From NCBI RefSeq assembly GCF_023898315.1, contig NC_064622.1:176410178-176474177 (forward strand): 64,000 bases of DNA, read 5' to 3'. Below, one piece after another: positions 56,111-64,000 of the stretch (position 1 is the first letter of the stretch; every line of letters starts with the position of its first letter). The notes under the pieces are model-generated. The model worked only from the letters and a program-made list of their open reading frames with translations, was not told the DNA's origin and did not search any database. The stretch is from Schistocerca nitens (Eukaryota > Arthropoda > Insecta > Orthoptera > Acrididae). A program made the position numbers and the translations under genes.

Positions 56111-56258
56111 TTCAGTCCATATCTTTCATAGGGTGATCCCCTGCCCGTGTTTGCTCTGCTTACACACTTTTGTTACACCGTCACGTTCCCGCAACACCAA
56201 CGGATGGCATCCAACGTCGCTATGGGCAGTGGTCATAATGTTTTGGCTTATCATTGTA

Positions 56259-56694
56259 TTATGTCGCAGTTGTTTCCTCAAAAAAAATTTGTGTTGTTGT
56301 AGTTGAGTATCTATAAAACTGTTATTGATGCATTTGTAATAACGGACAACCAAAACAACAGAGATTACAAACACATCAATAACATTTCCATAGATAGGCG
56401 ATTCGCAACAACGTAAAAATCTTTGAGAAAACAATTTGCTGTCAAAATTGAATTTGTACAACTGTCAAAATAATAAATAAAAATGTGTTATTATATACGT
56501 GCAACTTTAAATCATCGAACAACTTTAAAATGTTGCTGAAAAAATATTACATCCAACAATTACGGACAGTAGTAACAGCTTTCTCAAATTTGGGCTATGT
56601 CCGTCTACAACTTCAGGACGTGAGTACAATAGTCAATGTAAAAAAAATTATAAATTATACAGTATGTAAAATATTTAAAAAATGCGATTAATTG
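56259..56694. other. Unannotated stretch
   Basis: AT-rich spacer between two Tc1 relatives; no gene is recognised. Confidence 0.4.
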
Positions 56695-57665
56695 CAGACG
56701 TTCTGATGAAGGCAACACAGATGCAAACCAGCGTGGCATGGATTCCATGAGTCGTTGGTTGGTTTCCGGAGGTATGTGGCACCAGATGCCTTCGCGCATA
56801 TCATGCTGTTCCCATAAATTACGGGTGGTTTGTGGTCACGAAAATGACGCTCGATAGCGTCCCCCAAATGGGTTGCATCTAGTGATGATCTGCCGAATTT
56901 GGTGGCCAAGACATCCACGTGAGTTCACTGTTATGCCGTTCTAACCATTGTACAACGATTCGGGTCTTGTGAGACGAAATTTATCCTACAGGGAGATGCC
57001 ATCGCTCTCAGGAAAGGCATAAAGCATAAAGGGATGCACGTGGTTCGCAATAATCTTCTTGTTGTCTACAGCTGACATGGTGCCTGCGATTCCTATCATA
57101 GGTCACGTGTGAATGTCCCCCATAACATAACACTGCTCCCACCGGTCTGAGTCAGTCGCGCAATGCAGATTTTCCTGGATAACAGCATATCTGGATACGA
57201 CCATTGACCTGGTGTAAAAAGAAACGTGATTCACCCACACAGGAAACTTGATATCACTTGTCCATGGTCCGTAACTGACAACGTCGTCAACATGGAAACA
57301 GATAGGGCTGTGGAGACGCTTATTCAACAATTTGCGCTGAAAGGTGTTATGAGAAACCACTTGTTCCCGCACTAGCACTGTGCTATGTCATCAGATTTTC
57401 AGATGTAGCCACCTATCCTGCTTAACAGGGCCACCTAGCCTCCGTTCTCCACGTTTAGTGATGAGGCATAGGCGTCCAACACGTTGTCGCCTACTCGTGG
57501 TTTGTCACTCCTTAAACCATTTTACATAGTTCCTCAAGGCAGCGTCACGGAACAGTGGACCAACCTCGCCCGGTCCTGATCACAATAAACTGTCCTTTGC
57601 AAAAGTCGCTTATGACAGCGAATTTAGCCCATTTGCTACCCTTGCTAGAAAGATTTCCCACGTGT
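56695..57665 (-). pseudogene. Second Tc1-like transposase relic
   Basis: The minus strand shows decayed transposase sequence of the same family as 54950-56110, in matching order: a GTTATGGGGGACATTC-type region near 57115, phrases corresponding to NHVSFYTR near 57220 and an N-terminal part near 57590 with DFCKGQFI. Multiple stops are present. A matching right terminal repeat (GTCGTCATAACGTTTTGGCT) survives at about 58873-58892, beyond a fold-back insertion. I could not define the left terminal repeat. Confidence 0.6.
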
Positions 57666-58293
57666 CTCGTCTTCGAAGGGTTGTAGAGGGTCTCTTGAGA
57701 AACTAATCGACATTAGGCACCCGTGTCCAGAAACGTAATCCAACGATGGTGCAAAGCGTCGAAATTATAGGCACGGGCGCCTGCCACTACGCCACCGCTT
57801 GGGCAGCAAACGTGACTTTGTACGCTGACGTACCGAAGGCGGAGCGTCTCACGAAGTCGTTTCTTATTCATTGATCGCGACTGATTGCCGCAATCGCCAG
57901 TGGAGAACATGGCGCTAGCTGCTGCATAGAAAGGCCTTGTATCCTCTGAATGCTATGCTCTGTTGACTCAGTGGATGACATTTTCGGACAAAGCTTCCAT
58001 CTGCAGTTTATTTTTCTCCTATAACCCTCTAAAATTTTCAACGTTTTTCGGTATAAAGGAGAAAAATAGACCACAGATGGTAACCTGTGTCCAGAACCAT
58101 CATCCACTGAGGCAACAGAGTATTGCATTCAGAGGATACAGGGCCTTACCATGCAACAGCTTCATCTTCTCCAGTGATGATACTGGCGATCATTCGCGAT
58201 CACTGAATAACGAATAACATTGCGAAACGTTGTGCCTACGGTCCGACAGCGTACAAAGTCACGTTTGCTGTCAAAGTTGTTGTCTAGTCGCAG

Positions 58294-58503
58294 GCAGCCG
58301 CTGGGTAGCCGCTCGGTCTTAGGCGCCTTGTCACGGTCCGTGCGGCTCCCCCCGTCGGAGGTTCGAGTCCTCCCTCGGGCATGGGTGTGTGTTGTCCATA
58401 GCGTAAGTTAGTTTAAGTTAGATTAAGTAGTGTGTAGACTTAGGGACCGATGACCTCAACAGTTTGGTCCCATAAGACCTTACCACAAATTTCCAAATTT
58501 TCT
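58294..58503 (+). mobile_element. SINE, subfamily B (full length)
   Basis: The tRNA-like head GGTAGCCGCTCGGTCTTAGG with AGGTTCGAGTCCTCC is followed by a body with GGGACCGATGACCTCAACAG and CATAAGACCTTACCAC. The 9-bp duplication TAGTCGCAG lies at 58285-58293 and 58504-58512. Confidence 0.9.
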
Positions 58504-58586
58504 TAGTCGCAGACGCCAGCGTCTGTAACTTCGACGCTCTTTAGAGTCGTTGGAAGACATTTTTGGACGCGGGTTCCTATCCTCAA

Positions 58587-58730
58587 AAATGGCTCTGAGC
58601 ACTATGCGACTTAACTTCTGAGGTCATCAGTCGCCTAGAACTTAGAACTAATTAAACCTAACTAACCTAAGGACAGCACACACATCCATGCCCGAGGCAG
58701 GATTCGAACCTGCGACCGTAGCAGTCCCGC
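58587..58730 (-). mobile_element. SINE family 1, head-truncated
   Basis: A reverse copy stops within the tRNA-like head after GACCGTAGCAGTCCCGC. It has a perfect 15-bp duplication, GGTTCCTATCCTCAA, at 58572-58586 and 58731-58745. Confidence 0.93.
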
Positions 58731-58897
58731 GGTTCCTATCCTCAATTTGTTCCTCAAGTAACTCTCTAAAACGCGCAGAAGTTTGCCGCAACATTTCTGG
58801 GACACTCTACATAAATTCCTTATCACGTCACATGCCCGCAGCGAATCAGGCGACTTTCAGCTCCATAATGGACAGTCGTCATAACGTTTTGGCTTAC

Positions 58898-60244
58898 CCG
58901 CGTACAGATCTCACGCTGAAAAAGAGTGGACCATGAAACTTTAATTCAACAAACAAAACGCAATTTCCCTGATAATCAATGGAAAAGTAAAGATGTCGAA
59001 ACATGTGTTCCACTGATTTGTGGACTGGATTGTTCAGCTCTTTACGGAAGGTCCTGTAGTTAAACATTATGATCCGAACTATTACGCAATGACTAGAGAT
59101 CTTGGTAGGTGAGCAACTGAATCAAGTTCCCTGATGTTGCTGTGCTCGAACGGACAATACCCAAAATGTGTTTCTTTACCGGAAATTTCTCAGCAGAAAT
59201 TTGCGAGTCAGTAGCAGGAGGCAAATGCATATCGAATCGTGGTGCCGACTGAACGACCCTTGGCCTGGCACTGAGGCTACAATCGCCACCGATTTTCGGT
59301 TGTTTTCCACATTCAATTACACTGATATCGGATTGGTTTCCATATGAAATGTAATTGTAGTCGAAAATAGGTGTCGATCAAGCCGCAGAGGAGAAAGCAT
59401 CCTTCGTTCTCTACAAGAAAATGCCAATTAGTAAACAGAAACTCCAGTTTCAACCTAATTTTACCCGATACTTAGAGTACTGAAATTACATGGGCTATCA
59501 TTCACGTGCATGTTAAGATCGCACTCGGTGAGATGCTTCCTGGCGAAAGACTATTACTAACTTTATGTACAAATAGTGTATGTGTACTGCATTATCAACT
59601 AACTCCCTTACACCGCCTTCCTCACTTCTCACCGATTGGCACTTTCCCGTTTCCCCACTTCCGTTCGTAATGATCAAAGGATAAAAAAAAACAGGCGACA
59701 GATCCATATCAGTAATAAATGGCGTTAAACCTTAAAATCCCCTTCGCCTGTTATGTTCAAATGACGTATTTCAAACAAAATCGAGTTGATCACTTAATAA
59801 TTTAATCTCGCTCGTCACAGATCTGATTATAATCGCAATTTATTAAGAGGGGCAAAGATTCGTAGCCCTACACAAGAAATTACACAAATGTCGGTAGTAT
59901 TTGTCGGTCTTGGTGTGTCCATAGTTCCCTCTATGCTGGCAGAATCATTAAGAAAACCCATCTCTCGAAATACGTACAAACAACTTACATAGATCGCTAA
60001 ACTGGGACTTGTTATGGTAAGAATATTAAATCTCAAAGAAATCTGTGCCATAGAAAATGAATTTCGTTCAATCGCTCCAGGATCAGCCGTAGTCGTGGCC
60101 CACACAGAGGATGATAAATTTCTTTTGCAGTGTTACCAGAACACAGGAGTAAACTTAGTCCAACAAAATCATATAACAGTATCAATATTCCTCAGTTTAC
60201 GTTAAAATTCTAATGATGTATGCCATTAACGAGGTTAATATTTG
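58898..60244. other. Unannotated stretch
   Basis: No gene or repeat is recognised. Confidence 0.45.
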
Positions 60245-60722
60245 TTCCAAAATCGTTTACCCCTTTACATATCGCCAGCTACACCAGGACACCTACAAAT
60301 ATGTCAAGTACTGAGCAGAAACTTGTAAGCGAAAATCGTTGTGATACCCCTAGTGCAAGCTCTTTACCTACCACGTTTTGGGAGAAGATAGTATGGACCA
60401 AAACGAGAAAAAATTGTATGGTAGACATGGGCTCTAAAATACACACGTGTTTCACAGTAGCAAAGACGAACAATTGCTCATAGCTCTTAAGGTATGCACA
60501 TTACAGCGCGTGTTTAATACACATTTTTCTCTTAGTTTGGTCCATACAACCTCATAAAAATATGGAAAGCAACGTGTTTGCAGTAGAAGAGATCCACTGT
60601 CAAAGGTATCAGAACGATTTTCGTTTACAGCCCTCCACTCGGTCGTTTCCGGGCCAGGGTTCCTTACTTCAGATTGATAAATGTACCCTTCTTCGTCATC
60701 CCTGAAAGTTTAACATCGTCAC
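60245..60722. mobile_element. Diverged fold-back element, relative of 15469-16026
   Basis: Left-half landmarks are TTTTGGGAGAAGATAGTATG, GACCAAAACGAGAAAAAA and GGGCTCTAAAATACACAC. Right-half landmarks are TTTGGTCCATAC, AGATTGATAAATGTACCC and TCCCTGAAAGTTTAACATCG. They match the 15.5-kb element, and the two halves are partly inverted with respect to each other. Limits are approximate. Confidence 0.65.
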
Positions 60723-60725
60723 CCT

Positions 60726-61194
60726 GCATAACTGTACGATCGCAATCCTTTATAAAACAGAAAAGACACATAAATCAATGAGATCTGCAACGCCTTCACA
60801 AAAGTGTTTCTTCATTTATGGATAACACGTCGGCTCCCCGATGCTCATAAATAATTTGCAGAATGTCAACGACTTCAGTCATTTAGAATCACACGTTCTA
60901 TATTCCTCTTTATAGGCCTTTTTTCACAAAATTTTAATCCTTCAGTCGTTAAAATCCTTATTTTCATAAATCCATACACACAGACTCACGCCACCAATCT
61001 CTCTCTACTCATTGTCATTGAACTATACGTATCACTGATTTTACAAAGATATTGATTTCTCTGGGCACAATACCCAAACAACAGAAAATATGCATGCACG
61101 ACACTTACATACATACAAATTTATATAATTCAGGTAACACAGACAAGGTTAATTGAAGAAAAATAAAGAAACATCAAGGGATCACCAATTTAAT
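60726..61194. other. Unannotated stretch
   Basis: AT-rich; nothing recognised. Confidence 0.4.
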
Positions 61195-61378
61195 ATTGGA
61201 GGAAAGTGGGTGGAGGAAGGGGGTAAAAACCGGAGAGGGAGACCAAGAGGTGAATATAGTAAGCACATTGTATGTATGTTGCAGTAGTTGTTTGGAGATT
61301 AAGAGGTTCGCACAAGATAAATTAGCATGGAGAGCTGCATCAAATCAGTTTTTAGGCTGCAGACTACAACAACAAGAG
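61195..61378 (+). mobile_element. RTE-like LINE 3' fragment
   Basis: The translation carries KNRRGRPRGEYSKHIV and, in another frame, EIKRFAQDKLAWRAASNQF, with the 3' end CTACAACAACAAG. These are the C-terminal block and tail of the LINE at 17984-18826. The 117-codon frame covering it (61196-61549) is not a gene. Confidence 0.78.
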
Positions 61379-61890
61379 CATCTTTTCAAGTGTAACCAGT
61401 CTGTTGGTTTTGTAGTTCTCAGCGGAAATGTTTTGCGGTATTCTGAAGACAGCCAGTCCTTCGAGTCTTTGCCTTTAGTGCCGTGTTTCACCGAATCCCA
61501 CGCAAGAATCGTGTTTCTATGTTACGTATGTAGAGACGGTCAATTTTAGTTTCCAGACGTGAAAATAAGATTATAATAACAGTGAGATTAATTAACTATC
61601 CCTTCTTTGAAAACTAGGGGGCGTAAAATGACGAATTTTCAAAGCTCGAAAAGAATAATTGAAAAATAAACATAAAAGTAAAAATATGATTGGTACGGAA
61701 GAATGAAATCAAGGGAATTCATTCAAAGTAACCTAAAGTAATACTAATACAGGGAAGCTGTGATTACAGTAATACAGGATTGCAGCGAAGAATACAGACA
61801 CACACTGGATGTTTTGTATGGTTGAATGCTGAATACCATCAGACATGATCCATCTGTAACAGTACGTGTCAGTATTGTATGTATTTTGTA
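61379..61890. other. Unannotated stretch
   Basis: Nothing recognised. Confidence 0.4.
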
Positions 61891-62360
61891 TTGAACCGGG
61901 GACCTAGAAATGGCGGAGAGGCTTTGTCCCGCCGTAGCCCTCAGTGGTTCACAACCCCACAACATGCCACAGCAGTCCACCCATCTCACCGCCGCCCCAC
62001 ACCCAGGGCTATTGTGCGGTTCGGCCGCCAGTGGACCAGTGCCCTCCCCCCGCCTCTCTGGGAACGTCTCATACCAGACAACTGTAACCCCAAATGTCTG
62101 CCTGGTAGAGTAATTATGGTGTATGCGTATGTGGAGACAGTGTTCGCGCATAATCACCAACATAATATAACCGAGAGGCGAAATAAGGGAACCAGCCCGC
62201 ATTCGTCAAGGCAGATGGAAAACCTCCATAAAAGCCACCCACAGGCTGGCCGGCACAGCGGACCTCGACACTAATCCGCCGGTCGTATTCGTGCCAGGGA
62301 CCGGCACGCCTTCCCACTCGGGAAGTAGCGTGTTAGACCGCGCGGCTACCCGTGTGGGCC
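61891..62360 (-). mobile_element. SINE, family 2 (long copy)
   Basis: The complement begins with a tRNA-like head (GGGTAGCCGCGCGGTCTAAC, GGCACGAATACGACCGGCGG), then GGCCAGCCTGTGGGTGGC, GCGGGCTGGTTCCC, and ends near TAGGTCCCCGGTTCA. At about 470 bp it is longer than the 359-bp copy at 10513. The overlapping 131- and 152-codon frames are shadows of it. Confidence 0.82.
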
Positions 62361-63238
62361 AGTCACAACATTACTTCTGGATGAACATACGGGATAAAAC
62401 TTACTGAGTCGCTGGAAGACAACAGTAACGCAAAACTGTGGAGCTCTTTCTTGTGCTTGATTTTTGACAGAAAAGAGGTTTCTAGGGAGATGGAAGTCCA
62501 GTTTCAAAACGACACCTGTTGTAAATTATATTTTAAGGTAATTCCAAACAAATACTTCAAAATTTCAGTAAGACTGTATGGCCACATACCTTACGCAAAT
62601 TTTTAAATCATGGAAGATGCCACATGAAATCCACGAAACACACCTGAAATGAAGAAAAGAGCAAATAGTAAGTATGTATTATATCCAATGTGCACAAGTG
62701 AAGCAATATAACACAATAGAAATTTATGCGCTAGCAACATGTGACGGTAATTTATCAGCCGAGACTATGGAACCTGAAACTTTATTTCTGTGCATTATGG
62801 CTGCTAATTGTACTACATGTGTTTCATTAATCATTTGTAGTTGGACACTGTATAATGTTTAAATCTGTTATTGAGATTACGTGGGGTATGTTACAAACAA
62901 CGGCAGGTTCGGTAATTCTGAGGAGGGATCGTGATTTGTAGTTTACCCGCTGTGGTTACAACCTTTTTTATTCGATAAAATGCGTACATGCAATTTTTAC
63001 ACTGGCGCTGTATGAAGTACCTGGGAAAGCTCATTTTGTTAAGAGCTCGTAGTTGCATTTTCTTATGATGTCGCTATGTGCGATCGGAGAAGATTTAAAT
63101 AATTTCCTTTTCGATTTGTATCATTATCCATGAAATTTTATTAGCCGAAGATACTTCTTCATCAAACTAGTCACTAGCCAAATGACGTTTGCTTTAAATA
63201 CACGCTGTAACGATCGTGAGCGTTAGTTACCTTTGAGA
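62361..63238. other. Unannotated stretch
   Basis: No gene or repeat is recognised. Confidence 0.45.
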
Positions 63239-63249
63239 TTGGATGTGGT

Positions 63250-63450
63250 TCAAAAATGGTTCATATTGCTGTAAGCACTATGGGACTTAACATCTGAGGT
63301 CATCAGTACCCAAGACATGGAACTACTTAAACCTAACTAACCTAAGGACAGCACACCATCCATGCCCGAGGCAGGGTTCGAACCTGCGACCGTTGCAGCA
63401 GCGCGGTTCCGGACTGAAGTGCGTAGAATCGCTCGGCCACAGCGGCTGGC
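63250..63450 (-). mobile_element. tRNA-derived SINE, family 1 (full length)
   Basis: A reverse copy with a perfect 11-bp target duplication, TTGGATGTGGT, at 63239-63249 and 63451-63461. Confidence 0.94.
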
Positions 63451-63499
63451 TTGGATGTGGTGAGTTGACGTTAGTCCAGAATGTCTTTAATGTGACAAA

Positions 63500-64000
63500 G
63501 ACGCCATTATCAACCCATAATCAACAGCTCACTGATTTTGAATGAGCTCGTGTAACAGGACAACGAGAATGCAGACCTTCCCTCTGCGATACTGTAGAAA
63601 GACTTGGCATGAATTTAACCACTGTACGTAATTGCTGGCAGTCGTGGTACGAGAATGTACCATCACAAGATGACTGTGCTGCGGACAGCCACGTGCCACT
63701 ACCAAGATGAAAGACCATCATGTTCAGCGTATGGCTCTGGCGAATCGTACTAGGTAAGTAGCAGAAATTTAAGTAGCTGTTGGCACCACAGTGCCGCAGC
63801 GAACTGTTACGAATCGGTTACTTCAAGGACAGCTCGGAGCCTGACTCCCAGTAGCATGCATTCCACTGACTCCAATCCACCTCCATTTGCAACTTCAGGG
63901 GTGCCAAGCGAGAGCTTCTGGAAGGAGAGGTTGGAGATCTCTTATGTTTTTTGATGAAAGCTGGTTCTGCCTTGGTGCCGGTGGTGATGGGCAAGAGATG
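63500..64000 (+). pseudogene. Tc1-like transposase relic, cut by window end
   Basis: The plus strand encodes LTDFE.A.VTGQRECRPSL at about 63525-63580, then DTVERLGMNLTTVRNCWQSW, an N-terminal helix-turn-helix. Several stops follow (near 63705 and 63755). A second DNA-binding region around 63790-63830 reads VGTTVPQRTVTNRLLQGQL. At the window end SLMFFDESWFCLGAGG contains the first catalytic Asp-Glu. The sequence is the N-terminal half of a Tc1 transposase; the catalytic C-terminus would lie beyond 64000. The visible stops mean it is not functional. Confidence 0.8.

Larger units (their letters stand above)
54428..56256 (-). mobile_element. Tc1-like transposon with SINE insertions
   Basis: The terminal repeat CATTGATGAGCCAAAACATT (left, at 54846 after the SINE) pairs with the complement of the right end, CAATGATAAGCCAAAACATT. 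TA is at 54426-54427 and 56257-56258. SINEs occupy 54440-54842 (in the left terminal repeat) and 55739-55944. The transposase relic is on the minus strand. Confidence 0.88.
57670..58790. mobile_element. Large fold-back element with two SINEs in its right arm
   Basis: The left arm (about 57670-58023) and right arm (58052 to about 58790, minus insertions) are reverse complements. Landmarks are TATCCTCTGAATGC, CAGTGGATGA, AACGTGACTTTGTACGCTG and ACCCGTGTCCAGAAA against ACCCGCGTCCAAAAA. The loop at 58024-58051 is about 28 bp. It lies between a Tc1 relic and that element's right terminal repeat. The 86- and 84-codon frames inside are palindrome artefacts. Confidence 0.85.

Noticed and set aside
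61744-62274. Open frames of 131 and 152 codons on opposite strands
   Set aside because: They lie over the family-2 SINE at 61891-62360 and reflect its GC-rich body.

Overview
The window looks like intergenic or intronic repeat-dense DNA from a large insect genome, most likely an orthopteran. I base this on dozens of tRNA-derived SINEs, many Tc1/mariner-type transposons, palindromic long-inverted-repeat elements and the absence of any host coding gene. The commonest SINE resembles the SINE family I remember from Schistocerca locusts; that assignment is recognition from memory, not a database result. I found no exon-like host gene, rRNA, functional tRNA or CRISPR array. Nearly every long open reading frame belongs to a transposable element or is a chance frame.

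Layout. 0-13 kb: largely unrecognised sequence with SINEs, a mariner-derived non-autonomous element (6.2-6.9 kb), a degraded Tc1-like element carrying a second SINE family (9.9-11.4 kb) and a Tc1 transposase relic (11.9-12.8 kb). 13.5-16.2 kb: one element with about 150-bp terminal inverted repeats that contains a Tc1-like element and a fold-back palindrome. 18-21.4 kb: an RTE-like LINE 3' end, then a second LINE split by a nearly pristine Tc1-like transposon (19386-20807) whose transposase frame is open. 22.97-24.82 kb: a long-TIR element with a DD41D-type transposase broken by one frameshift. 28.1-34.95 kb: a large, asymmetric inverted repeat of unknown type, with a degenerate tandem array on one arm. 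36.3-44.8 kb: the structural centrepiece. A Tc1-like transposon contains a SINE and a long-inverted-repeat element with tRNA-like cores, which in turn contains a Gypsy-type LTR retrotransposon (38094-43700). That retroelement has 481-bp LTRs and a single gag-pol frame interrupted by one in-frame TAG. 46.9-48.3 kb: a hairpin abutting a Tc1 relic. 50.2-51.5 kb: another long-TIR element. 54.4-58.9 kb: two Tc1 relatives riddled with SINEs and a fold-back element. 61.9-62.4 kb: a full-length copy of the second SINE family. 63.5-64 kb: a Tc1 transposase relic running off the window.

How the parts interact. Many insertions keep recognisable target-site duplications, so their order can be read directly. 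Autonomous sources (the LINEs, the Tc1 at 19.4 kb) presumably mobilised the non-autonomous SINEs and inverted-repeat elements. The youngest-looking items are the Gypsy element (4 LTR differences by eye) and the 19.4-kb Tc1. All coordinates and comparisons were read by eye, and boundaries of degraded elements are approximate.
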